Assembly: GCF_001949145.1 (NCBI RefSeq)
Contig: NW_019091444.1
Location: 437,039 to 488,136, forward strand
Direction: 5' to 3'
DNA length: 51,098 nucleotides
DNA from: Acanthaster planci
Taxonomy: Eukaryota > Echinodermata > Asteroidea > Valvatida > Acanthasteridae
In this document: positions 13,744 through 24,795 of the stretch, piece by piece
Layout: each line of letters opens with the position of its first letter
Position numbering within the stretch: the stretch's first letter is position 1
Notes under the pieces: generated by a model
Databases searched by the model: none
What the model saw: only the letters and a program-made list of their open reading frames with translations
Told to the model about the DNA's origin: nothing
Program-made: the position numbers and the translations under genes

Positions 13744-16700
13744 TCAGAGGAGCCCTTTAAACTTTCTCCTGGTCGTGATGACAAACTTCATCAAGTCGTT
13801 GGATTTGTTCAGCTCTTCCACCATTTCGTCCAGGCCCTCGATAGTCGGGTTGCAGTCTGTCACTATGAAAGAAAAAACGGCAAGCAACAACGGGAGTGTG
13901 TGGTGAGACCAGTGACTGCGAGGAAACAGTCGAGACGTAGGATTAGCCTATTTGAGTTATGGCAGACACAGAAGAGGGCGCTATTTGGCTGGGGTAAAAA
14001 TCTTTAGTTTTGTGCTAATGCCAAGCCATGTTCCTCGAGTGTTAACGGGAGACTGTGGTTTCACAACTGGGTAAAAAGAAAAAGGCTCGCTAAGTTCGAC
14101 CGAACAGAAGTCTGTGGGGGTTTACAATGAATTGGAAGTTTGACTAACTGCTCAAAATGAATGCACCTAGTCTAGACCCAACAGCCTTCTTTTTGGCGGG
14201 CTTGTGCCCAATTGCTGTCGCACGCCCAATCTCGGACACATTCCCTACAGTTCCCACAAGCAGGCCAGGGGTTCAAGGAATGCTTGTGTAAGTTTTGTTG
14301 TTTTAAGGATGACGTGGTCTCCTTGCGTAGGTTGCTTACGATTGTATTTATTGTTCTCGATCTTGATCGTGAAGAGGAACACTCTGTTGTGGTCTTTTTG
14401 GTCGAGCTGGGTGAAAGCAAACTGCAGCTGTCCGCCTAGACAAGGGATTGATAGAAAATTGTTAGACTACGGTTTTTATCATAAACGTAGGGAGAACCTA
14501 ATTCTGGTGATTTGGACTGAGTTTTGTGGTGCACGTGCAATAATCCAAGAAATAAATGCAACTTAAAAACTACTCTTACAGTGTTCAAGTTGCATTTATT
14601 TCTTGGATTATTTCAGATCATTGATGGCCCATTTGTGGCATTTCAAATATCTTACGCATTTGTGGTGGAACAACACCTAAGAAAAATCACTGATCGAGAA
14701 AGGGTTAATGACCCAGCTGAATTACATACAACAAAAAAGTTTCTGAAGTACCAAATCTCTCATTTTCCTCCAGTCAACCTTCAAGTGCTTCCTCCAAGCA
14801 CCCTGCTGAAATACACTCACATGTAACATTTGGAATCTGCTCGGTGAAAAAAACAAAACCTCGAGGGAATTTAGGTTAAGGGCTGTAATGTGAGGGGGGA
14901 GTTACTTGATGTAGACCAGGAAAAGATCTTTGTTAGAGTCTGAGGAACCTACCACCGATGTTCTTGAACTGCAGACCCAGCCTGTCACGGTACAGTCCCC
15001 CTGCCTTATTCAGTTCTCGTAGTCGGGCTTGGGTGGCCTTCTCTTGAGCCTCTACCACTGCGTGCATGAAAGTACAACAGGGAGTTGACCTTTGACCTTA
15101 CAAGTTTTGTTTTCAGTTTCCCTGACATGAAAGAGAACTTCAACGCGTGCTTTTGATGTCAGCAGCAATGTTTATTTCGTTTTTTTACACAATAGATTGT
15201 ATTAACTATATCTAAAAAGTGAAATTGTAATTTACCATTGTGACTCATCTTTCAAAGCCCTTTGAAAATATTTACGGTTTTCAACTTACAGAGTGACCTG
15301 TTCATTGGTTTCACTGCACTTGGAATAGTAATACTCAGCAAACTGCTTCGGTTTTTTGCATGTGAAGGGTGCTGTTACATGTAAGTGTTAATACGGTTGG
15401 TTTCACAATAGTGCGCCTGCAAGAGTTTGCAATGTGTTGACCAATCACAGTGCGTGAAATCTGTCGACCCAATGCGCGTTTGGAAAGGGTCAACAGATTG
15501 CGCGCCTTGTGATCGGGAAACGCGTTGCAAACTCTTGGAGGTGCACTACTGTGAATCGCCCGTATTAACTGTGATAGACAGCTCCACTATCAACTGAAAC
15601 ATGTCTGGAGTGAAGGCTTCGCTGGAATCCATCTCAAAAAGAACAGTTGAAGGTTTCTGTTATAACCTTAACATAATGATGTTGTTAAGTCCATAATGTT
15701 TGAAGGACCACTTTGAACTTAAAAGGTTTGAAGTGAGTCTGCTTACTCACAGGGCAAAAGTAATTTTGGCAAACTGCAGAAAGTAGCAAAACCCGAACGA
15801 TGAAACTTCTAAAAATAAAAATCCTGAAGCCTTGCGTCAAAATTCCTGAAATCAAGGAAAATCCTGAGAAACCACATCCGTGAAAGAGGTTAAAGCGCAT
15901 GCATAGCAATCAAAGTAGCATGCAATACAAAACTTGAAAACTAGGACTGTTTTATCTCTCATAGGATTTTCACTGTCTCATTCATCAAAAGTCAGGTACT
16001 CTTGGTTATGGGCTTTGGCTTACTACAACAGCAGGCTAATGGCAGATAGCCACAGCCCTAGTAAAAAAAACAATTCCAGTATCTGTACACAGTCTTACAA
16101 TCTCTCTGCTGGTTGTACTTTGCCGTCTCGGCCTGCAGTTCCTTCTCCTTCTGCTCCTTCTCGAAGAGCAGTTCTTGGCATCTGGCCGACGACTCTTCGA
16201 TCTGCTCTCGTAGCTCCTGCAGTCTCCTCCTGTTGACCTCTTCCACTGGGAGAATTGACGAGTGTCAAAGGCGGAGTTTGATCCAAACATGACTGAGTTT
16301 GTGGGGCTTCGACTACATGAGTTTCCCATAGTTCTTTTGGGACCCAAAATTGGTGTGGGGACCCTCAAAGTTCCAGTCAGCCCATTTTTCTTTTATCTCT
16401 GTTATCTGAGGGAGCAAGCTTTTATTTTTCAATGCATGCAAAAAGGACTGACTGACTGACCATGAGTAATCGCTTGGCAATTTACCCTCTAAATTGAGCT
16501 TGGGGCAAAAGGATGTGTTGCAGTTCTCTAGGAGTGAACGGCTCTCGTCAACTGCGATTAAAACAGAACACAAGTTCCTGCTCCAAACTTTTCAGACACT
16601 GCCACAGTTACAAGCAAGTCTCGAGCAGAGCAGATATCCAGTGGCACATTTTTCTTTGGGGGGGGGGAGGCAGTGTACTGTAACCAGTGTTGTAGTTGAG

Positions 16701-18003
16701 TTTTTCATGACATTTCCAGGCTGCGGTAACCCTGCTTAAGGCTAGATCGAACAGGCTACGTAGACATGACTACCTTTACCCAGGGGGCCCGCTCCTTGTC
16801 CGCTAACCACCACGCCCCAGCAACGTACTATCCCAGCAGGGAGAGATTGTTTGCAGTGTTCCTAACGCTTCCATCCACTCACCTTGTTTATTGCTGAGCT
16901 CTTGTTGCTCCAAATCCTTCAGTTCCTTTTGAAGTGATGCAATTTTGTCTGCAAAGGGGGGAAAAAATGACGGAACCAAACTCAAGTGCTGTTCAGTTTT
17001 TTCTTCAAGGCAACAGTTTTCACATCCACTGCTGCGGTAGGTTGAAATAACAATATATGCAGTTGGGGCAAGATAGGAACTTATACTACGGAAAGTGGTT
17101 TGCGGTGACACCGCTTAGCTTGAAAGATCGATCTCTTCGTGGGCACGTCTGGCTCCTTTTACCACTTGCCGTAAGTATACCCAAAATGAAAACCTTCAGA
17201 TCTTATAGGAACTTGTAGGTTAACTAGGCAGACTTCACGTATTTTCAGATGAGTACCTGTCTTCTTTTGAAGCCTAGTTCTACACTGCTTCAAGGAAAGA
17301 TCAAACTAAATTTGCAGCCCCCTAAAAAGTGATTTCTCCAATGAGGCAGTTATTAGAAATTTGATGAGAGGGGGGGGTGGAATCAGGAAAATAATCTGCA
17401 CCCATTCAGAAAATTCTTCAGGGAAAAATCTGGCTCGTGTGACGAAATGAAAGCGGAGTAGATAGGCAAAGCTACAACTCCCTTCTCCTTGCCCCACCCC
17501 CCAAACAAACCCTCTAAGGACTTATCCAGTATCCGTGTTAACTGAAGGGAGGCTTTCTGTAGAGCATCTTCGGGTGAATCTTTTTATTTCGAATTCAACA
17601 ACAAAGTACAAAGGATCTACTCATGCAGATCACAGGGAACAAAGACCCACCAAATTTTCGAGCCAAACGTGTCTAGACATCTTTGTGACATAGACGCCCT
17701 GTTTTTCACTTCAAGGCAAATGCGGACCCCTAGTTTTTCGACTCTGGCCCCGCCCTCAGTGAGGGTCAACCGTGCAAGCTCTCTGATGTGTAAAATAAAA
17801 TCGTGAAAATAACAGCAACCTCTGCCTTGCTGGACGGCCAGCTGGTGCTCTTGCCAGTGTTCCTGGAGGGACTCCTGCAGCCGGTCCCCCGTCCAGTGGT
17901 TGAGGAAGGTGTCCTGGACCTGCAGGAGGTTATTGGTTAACTTGTCCAGTTCGGAGGGCTCGCCTATGCCAGGACAGCCGTGGTTTGCTGTTACCGCCAT
18001 CAT
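13744..18003 (-). CDS. SPC25: Kinetochore protein Spc25 homologue, six exons
   Basis: Coding exons in order are 18,003-17,820, 16,948-16,883, 16,245-16,099, 15,057-14,953, 14,435-14,340 and 13,862-13,744, giving 238 aa (human about 224). Spc25 pairs with Spc24 in the Ndc80 complex that ties kinetochores to spindle microtubules. The middle (about residues 60-150) is a charged heptad-like coiled coil (LQKELKDLEQQ, LQELREQIEE). The C-terminal globular half carries the family pattern LYRDRLGL, LQFAFTQLD, then TIEGLDEMVEELNKSN and a basic end RRKFKGLL. All five introns are phase 1. The first exon has a weak donor: GTTGCT after 17,820, or a GC donor after 17,826 that gives 236 aa. Both keep the frame, and a missed exon there is possible. 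Two adjacent ATGs (18,003 and 18,000) could start it. It is divergent from RAB18. Confidence 0.92.
14541..14610. repeat. Perfect 24-bp hairpin in SPC25 intron 4
   Basis: Bases 14,541-14,564 and 14,587-14,610 are exact reverse complements over 24 bp, separated by a 22-nt loop. The arms are AT-rich (start TAATCCAAGAAATAAATG). It lies within the intron between the exons at 15,057-14,953 and 14,435-14,340. The 70-nt size resembles a small-RNA precursor, but a perfect stem on either strand fits equally well a recent foldback insertion or inverted duplication. Confidence 0.95.
15388..15568. mobile_element. MITE-like element, copy A (181 bp), in SPC25 intron 3
   Basis: The ends TTAATACGG and CCGTATTAA frame about 44-bp imperfect terminal inverted repeats, which include TTCACAATAGTGC and CAAGAGTTTGCAA. 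The centre holds CGACCCAATGCGCGTTTGGA. A homologous copy with the same ends and centre lies at 26,474-26,642. There is no open frame, so it would be non-autonomous. TTAA at both edges could be a target duplication or part of the inverted repeat. Confidence 0.85.
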
Positions 18004-18663
18004 GCTGAGGGAGTTAGTGCTGGGGATAAGGGACAGAAGAAAAACTTCAAACTTCGAAGGTTGTGATGGTCCAATCAGGAATTCTTTCCATACTGTTTAC
18101 GACTGAACCAAGCACTAGACAGCAGTTTTGTAGCAAACTCTTTCCACGACTGCATAGTCACGAGGTCCCTCATTTCGCCACCTACTGTTAAGTCAAATTG
18201 GTTTTCACAGTAAGTGGTGAAATAAGGGGCCCGGTGACTATACCGTCATAGACGTTACAAGGGACGTATTAACATGCACATGGTCATGAAATGATATGCA
18301 TATGGTTTAAATGCATCAAAAATTGTGAGCACTGCCGTGCATGACTGCCGTGTGGCAATGGCTGAAGGCAAGTGTACCTCAGGCCGAAGGACTGAACACC
18401 AAAAACATGACAAATAAACAGGCATGACAGGCTTCACTTTTACTTTTATGAAATGAAAGTAGGAGTAGGCTTCAGTTTAGATTTTGTCTGTGAGCATTTG
18501 AAGTTTCCGTAACCCTTGAATACCGCCCTCTCTTGTCTTGTCACTTGTGTGGCACTGGCACTGTGGCAGAGTCCACCACAACATGACCATAATGAAATTG
18601 TCTCATCATGGAGCTATAGGCTAGCTCCACGGTCTCATGGACCACACGATGTTAATACAAGCC

Positions 18664-18801
18664 TATCGCAAATACTGCATGGGTGATTTTGCACAATGGT
18701 AGAAAGGCATTTGCCCTTTTTTCCTTCCCACAATGCCTTTCTAGTTATTCTACCACTGTGCAAAATCACCCATGCAGTGGGGCCTAGGCCTATTTGCGAT
18801 A
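18664..18801. repeat. Imperfect inverted repeat, arms over 40 bp
   Basis: The left arm 18,664-18,704 (TATCGCAAAT, then ACTGCATGGGTGATTTTGCA) is mirrored by 18,748-18,801, which carries an extra GGGGCCTAGGCC segment between the two blocks. A further AGGCATT/AATGCCT pair sits in the loop. The structure is a foldback of about 138 bp without an open frame. Confidence 0.85.
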
Positions 18802-18819
18802 AGGTTTAGGCCTAGGCTT

Positions 18820-19312
18820 AGCCCCACTACTGTGGCATGGACTCTCACTCCTGATCCATCCTTAGCCACACATCCGTATACGCAATTTCGTGTCGGCGTA
18901 CTGAACATTTTTGGCGCACCCACTTATCATCGTGGGCGCAATTTTTTTTGCACATGAACATGATCCTTGAGCTTTCCGTTTTCTAAAAACCATTTATTGA
19001 ATGATTTCCCTCACGTTATTCAGGTATTTTCCAGTCTTTTTGCCTTTATCCATTCCATCTAACGGGCTCCATCTCTCAGTCGCCACCTTTAAAATAAGAT
19101 CGTTGAGCAATGCGTCACTTGACCCCTCATCGTCTCGATAGCTGTTCCATCATGTCCATGTCAAGACATATGTAATAAACGGACTGAGCGATAAGATACT
19201 ACATGTACCAATGGGCTCTTCCAAAACTTTGGCAGCAGGATGTCTTGACATGGCTAAGGATGGATCGGGAGTGAGAGTACGTGCCACACTACTCACTAGT
19301 GCCAGTGGGGCT
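18820..19312. mobile_element. Inverted-repeat element of about 490 bp (non-autonomous transposon candidate)
   Basis: Terminal arms 18,820-18,868 and 19,251-19,312 are reverse complements with small gaps. Both carry AGCCCCACT, GTGGCA, ACTCTCACTC and GATCCATCCTTAGCCA. An inner pair, CCATGTCAAGACAT near 19,156 and its complement at 19,239-19,253, is nested at the right. The interior has no coding frame. It abuts the foldback at 18,664-18,801, giving a cluster of insertions between two promoters. Confidence 0.75.
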
Positions 19313-20089
19313 AGTACTAGTAGATGATGACATGATGTATGGTTGGTTGGTTAGGCCTATCATGCCTATGGATAGATATCATTAACCCTTCTTTGGCTTT
19401 ACAGCACAAATATGCACAAGTGCCCAAGATCACTCTCTTGCATGTTGGTGCAGTGCACAACAAGACACAGCTAGCTAGCTGTGCTTCTTTGAGATGTTTA
19501 CCAAGCAAGTGACCCAAAGACTTGAAAGAGTCACTTCAGCATTAGGAGGGTTAAGTTGCTTTGGTTTGCCTCTGTCTTCTTAATTAAAACCCCCTGCATG
19601 CAAAGTTTTATTTTATACGTTACAATTTTACCCAATTAATTATGAACTCTGAGTATTTTACCTGCATACATCTATGGCAGACAAACAAGAATGCAAACGT
19701 ACAAAATTCCGACTGTCTCAACAGTTTGAAAATGGCGGAAATTTGAGGTTAAAGTTGACACCGAATAATGATTGTTAAATAAATAATTTGTCCACAGAAA
19801 TAAATACATATTATCAATTAAATTAACAAAAAAAAATTTGTAAACTTACAAATATTTAAATGCAGGAAAGACGTTGTCGTATATGATAAAATTACTGATA
19901 AACATTTTCTTTTAGGAGTTGTGAAAGAGGCAAGGTCAAATCCAGTTGAACTGATAACGTCATCACTAATTGAGATTTGAGAAATCAACAAAAAGTTTCT
20001 GAAGATCTGAATGTGCCAGGTGAAGAAGGCGGACATACGTGTAAATTATAGTACCTTTTGTAAATAGAAATCAGTAATTTTCGAGGAGA

Positions 20090-23000
20090 ATGGACGAAGA
20101 CGACATATTGACAACACTCAAGATTCTTATTATTGGAGAAAGTGGTGTGGGAAAATCGAGGTAGGCCAGGTTTCGATCGACATGATCGAGACTCTGTCTC
20201 TGACCAGCTGATGTGTTGCAATATTTTTCTGTCGGTGTAGGCCTACGTACGTCTGTAATCAAGTATTGCAGTAGCTTGCCAAACGTACGGTATAGTGCGT
20301 ACGCACCTTCAGGAAACTGGATCGATAAGATTTATTGTTGGCCACACCATGGTTGATGGTCATACTGACAAACCAGTGATGTGTCCGGCTTAGAGGTGTT
20401 GACCATGTGCAAAAAGGGTGTCTAATTTACATGTTAGGCCTAGCACCCTGTTCCTTACTTTCGAGAACTCTAGTCACTAACTCTGTGATACTCCGTGTGA
20501 CTTAGAGGAGACAAGGTTTACATGGCGTCATAACGCTATGGGGTTTTGGAAGCGAGTTTTTATGGTGAAATGGTTCACAGCTGTAAGAAAGCTATTAAAT
20601 CAAATTTCCCCTGTCAGCATGCATACCTGCTTAATCTTTACCTCCTAAAAAGGGGATAACAAAAATTTCAGAGCATGAGACAGAATGTTTTTGAAAAAAA
20701 AAAGAGATTTTTGCTTATCAATTTTTCGCTTCCGCCTGTTGACTGTCGGTCCATTCATGCCGTTTGTGTTTATCAGACTGCACATGTGTTGAGCCCACCA
20801 ATGACCGCGGGCCTGCTGCGCGTCTTGGCTTGACCATTTTCAGTGGCGGAGGATAACATCACACACGGTGCAGCACATGTGCGCGTCCAGGTCCGCGTCC
20901 AGGTCCCACGACAAAATCAACTAATGGTGTCATCCCCGTTAATGCACCCGGTTAATGCGTCATCATGTTTTGCAATATTCAAACGAACTGTTTAACCCTA
21001 ACCCTCCTCAATACTCCAAAATTCTTCGGGCGGTTTTGGAGGATTTTGGAGGATTGAGGGTGAATGGCAAAAGTGCATGGCTGATTGCGAAGGATGCCAC
21101 GAGTGAAGGTTGTGGGTTAGACCATGTGTTGTTCTTGCTCAGTCGTACATAACTTCAGTTCGATATTTCTTTTGAATCAACCGCACTGCTCAAGAATGCC
21201 ATTCACACTGCCTCAACACAATGACAGAAATTGCCGGAGGATTTTGAAGGATTGAGGCAGTAGCCACACCACCAAGTAACATTTTCAAGAAATTTTGGAG
21301 GATTTCAGAGGATTGAGGAAGAGTCCAATTTTTTTCACACCACCCCCCCCCAAATTGGAGGATTCTGGAGGATTGAGGAGGGTCCCTGGCAAAAAAGGCC
21401 AAGGGGGTTAGCGTTAAGACCTTCATACAAACATGACAGATGTATTTTAGTTTGAGCAATAAAAAAAAAAAGGAATTGCTGTAAATTGTGTTTGTTTCCT
21501 TGCCTTCACACAGCCTTCTGCTGAGGTTCACAGATGACACATTTGATCCAGAACAAGCGGCGACCATTGGTAAGGACGAAACCATTGCCAACTCCTGCAC
21601 ACTCCTCTGCTGTGCAGGAAACCAATGGCATATTCTTTGTACTGATTGGGAATGAAGTCCTTTGTAGAATGTCAGTGGTTTCGTTAAGCCCTGCCATCCT
21701 TAATCCTACAATATTCCACGAAAATGGCCTTGTTGATAATGTTGGATCATGGAGGACTGGGATAATGATGATGTCCCTGTACCTGTTATTGTAGATTTTG
21801 TAGAAAATGATCATTTTATCGCTGGCTTTGTCAACTTCAACCACGTCATTTTTTGATAGAAATTATTTTTCCTGCCGATTGCATCGTAAAGGAAAAAACC
21901 TAAACTGTAATTTATCTGTGTTGATCTGTAAGCATTTATCGGAAAACACTGGAAAAAAAGTGGATAACTTTGCCATGGAAATTTATGATTGTGAAATGTG
22001 AAGATCTAAAAAAATCACACTCCTCTTTATCGTAGGTGTCGACTTCAAAGTGAAGACGCTGTCGGTAGATGGAAACACAGCCAAACTAGCGATATGGGTA
22101 AGTTTGTGATTTGAGTCCTCCCCCATGCTCACATATTTCTCCTGAGTAGCCACATTGAAAGCACCTGCTAAATGGAAGCTTTTGGCTTGAGCGATTCCAA
22201 GTCTAGGCTTTGTCTGTCTCCAGATGTGCCTGATTTCTCGCATCCCTGGCACCACCAAACTTTGGAGTGTCTAGCTCAACCAAACGTTGAGCATTGCTAA
22301 AGAAACATCAAACTATTCCAGACCTGACCGATGTCACTTGAGACGTGAAAGCATAATATCCTATTCACTGGATTCTTACTATTAAATCTTATATATAAAC
22401 TTATATCATGCTTGGATCGGTGAATATCAACTCGGCCTTCCCATGGTGTTGCCTTGAAAGTGTCGGTCACACATGTATAATTGATTCTACGAAACTATCT
22501 TCCTCACAGGACACAGCAGGCCAGGAGAGGTTTAGAACATTAACGCCAAGTTACTACAGAGGAGCACAGGGTGTCATATTAGGTATATTATTATTGTATA
22601 TCAAGTAGGTAAGAGTTCCATATACGGACATCGCAATATTCCCCCTTGCAGTGATTTAAAAGGCATCAGAAAGTGATAACAACATCATAACATATCCCCA
22701 AAAATCAAATTTAGCAGTGAAAATGTTGAATCATTTACTTAGAAAACACAATTTTTCAGACCAGGCTCATAGGGTTTGTGCACAGGGTGTCAAGTGATGT
22801 CTGTATATGGAACACTTTCCGTCAAATACATGTATATTAAACTATGGTAGGAAAAGTGTGGTATAGCATGTCATATGAAAGTGTGATATCACATTATGTC
22901 ATATGAAAGTTTGGTATAGCATTATGTCATATGAAAGTGAGGTATACATGAATGAATTTTGTTTATAAATACGTATAACAAGGCAATGCCAGACTTCATG

Positions 23001-24795
23001 TTTTAGATCTGATAGTCTGTTGAACTGATGGATCTGCTGGTGTGATGGTCATTAAAACTTGTCCATGGTTTATTAAGTGAGGCTTTCATCAGGATAATGA
23101 TAACAGCGAGTCTGGTATGGAGAAAGCTGCAGGATTATGTGGGTTTTCTTTGTCTTAGAAAGAATTTACAATTTCCCAGTAGATCCTCATTGGGCTTTTG
23201 ATAACAATCAATGGAGAAGTCTTCTCCAAGGTGACAAATTTGGCCGTGCTTTGTTTTGTCAGTGTACGACGTCAGCAACCAGACCAGCTTCCAGCGGCTG
23301 GACCAGTGGCTGAATGAGCTGGACACCTACTCCACAAAGGGGGACATCATCAAGATGCTGGTGGGCAACAAGATCGACAAGGTCAGGCTCCCACCGGGCT
23401 CCGTGGGGGGGGGGCGAGGACTTTGCTGGATCCAATTCCACGATGGTCCCGCTAAGCGGGAAACATTGCTTGTCAAATTCTTGTGCTGAGCCAAAAGTTA
23501 GTTCACAACCCGTCACTGTGCACGGAATCAACTATGGCAATTTAGCGCTCAGAGGTGTGCAGTAAGAGTTGAATGCACCACAACGTATTTGAATTTCGGA
23601 CGTAACACAGACAGTTTCTGAAGAAAGTGTTAGTTTAGTCTTCATCCCGGTTAACCGTCACCTGTTGAGAGGATACCGTGCACGATATGGGGCCGATGGG
23701 TACCCCCCTCACATGTTCAAACCCTATATACACTCTAGACTATTGTTACCTAACACATCCCCCCCCTAGAAGTCTGTAAAGAATTCCCAAGATTCCGATC
23801 AAACGATGACCAACACAAAGGTGGGGGGGGTTCTCTCCACCCCATATCTTGCATCATATGGTTGAGAGACCGGGATATCGTCTGTATTCTGTGATTGGGT
23901 AGATTCCTTCATCTATGTGTCCCTAGCTATTATTGCGACGGTCTCCACACTAATACAGAATGTTTGCAGGGGTTTATGACAGGTATCATTAACCATATGG
24001 CTTCAGAAAAATCAGGATTTTGTTCTAAAAAAAAGCCAGTATACGTACGCGTATGAAGAGCCTGATGTCGTTTGTGTCTTATGAATTTTCCCTCTACAGG
24101 AAAGGAGGGAGGTGACGCGGGACCAAGGCTTGAGGTTTGCCAGGAAACACGCCATGCTATTCATCGAATGCAGTGCCAAGACAAAAGACGGTGTCCAGTG
24201 TGCCTTCGAAGAACTCGTAGAAAAGGCGAGTGGAATATGATCCTATCATCATGTCGGCTCTTGGTTATTCTTCAGTTTCGTGTATCCACTTCACTTGATC
24301 CACCTCAGAAGCTTCGAAACGCTCGTCTTTTCGAATGCCCTTTGTTCACTACACTTAGCATGTTGTTACCATTTACGATTGTTTGATGTATTTAATTGGG
24401 TTTTCTGCAAGTGGTTTAACCCTAAAACCCTCTAGGTGCTCTGTGAATCACAGGGAATCTGGCTGCGTTTGGCCTGATTGGGGTTATTTCCTGATCATAA
24501 ATGGTCCAAACTCTGGGTCTTTGACTCGAAGTCCAGACACGTCCTTTCATCTGCAGAACTCATTGGTTATATCCAAACATACCTTCATAGATTTCATCTT
24601 GGGCAAAAATGTAAGAACAAATCTTTGAGTGCGTCGAGTCTGAGTTCTTACCCCAATTCCTGTTCTGTTTTCTGACCCTAGATTATTCAAACGCCAGGTC
24701 TGTGGGAGAACGACAGCAAGTCCAGAGGGGTGTCGCTAGGGGGCCAAGGAGGGGCGGCAGGGCAGGGCTGCAGTGGCTACTGCAGCGTCATATGA
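20090..24795 (+). CDS. RAB18: Rab18 small GTPase, seven exons
   Basis: Coding exons are 20,090-20,160, 21,514-21,569, 22,036-22,097, 22,510-22,582, 23,263-23,381, 24,100-24,225 and 24,682-24,795, giving 206 aa, the same length as human Rab18. Rab18 is a membrane-bound GTPase of the ER and lipid droplets. The P-loop GESGVGKS is at about residues 16-23, the switch-I threonine at 41, WDTAGQE at 63-69, NKID at 123-126 and SAK at 152-154. The tail ends CSGYCSVI, with Cys199 and Cys203, the latter in a CAAX-type prenylation box. All junction phases agree. The sixth intron starts GC (AAG|GCGAGT), a GC-AG intron with otherwise consensus bases. Introns hold several repeats. The call rests on near-complete family identity of the conserved blocks. 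Confidence 0.97.
20990..21417. repeat. Repeat-rich insertion in RAB18 intron 1 with four GGAGGATT units
   Basis: A 22-bp motif, GGAGGATT..GGAGGATTGAGG and close variants, starts at 21,038, 21,236, 21,297 and 21,357, the last three about 60 bp apart. A reversed partial copy (CCTCAATACTCCAAAATT) lies near the left edge, and the block is bounded by TTTAACCCTAACCC on the left and GGGGGTTAGCGTTAA on the right. These ends resemble those of the small repeat at 7,581. It is probably an insertion that expanded internally. Confidence 0.65.
22856..22946. repeat. Short tandem repeat, about 28-bp unit, three copies
   Basis: The word GTCATATGAAAGT recurs three times with GGTATAGCAT or GATATCACAT between copies, followed by a partial fourth unit. 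It lies in RAB18 intron 4, which runs 22,583-23,262. Confidence 0.85.
23698..23863 (-). repeat. Dispersed repeat family X, copy 1 (minus orientation)
   Basis: Read on the minus strand, this 166-bp stretch matches 43,475-43,634. Both contain ACCATATGA.GCAAGATA, GGAGAGAAC with a C-run, TTTGTGTTGGTCAT, GGAATTCTTT.CAGAC, a G-run, and a final G-run plus GGTACCC. It lies in RAB18 intron 5. No open frame of note. Confidence 0.8.

Larger units (their letters stand above)
18004..20089. other. Divergent intergenic spacer SPC25 / RAB18
   Basis: This spacer lies between the start codons of two divergently transcribed genes, so it should hold both promoters and 5' untranslated exons. No clear TATA box was identified. 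Most of 18,660-19,312 is occupied by nested inverted repeats, listed separately. No coding exon is seen. Confidence 0.7.

Noticed and set aside
21236-21378. Evenly spaced short repeats as a possible CRISPR-like array
   Set aside because: The DNA is a eukaryotic intron, the repeats are imperfect and few, and no associated genes exist.
21190-21600. 136-codon minus-strand frame in RAB18 intron 1
   Set aside because: It is formed by the antisense of the GGAGGATT repeats and RAB18 exon 2.
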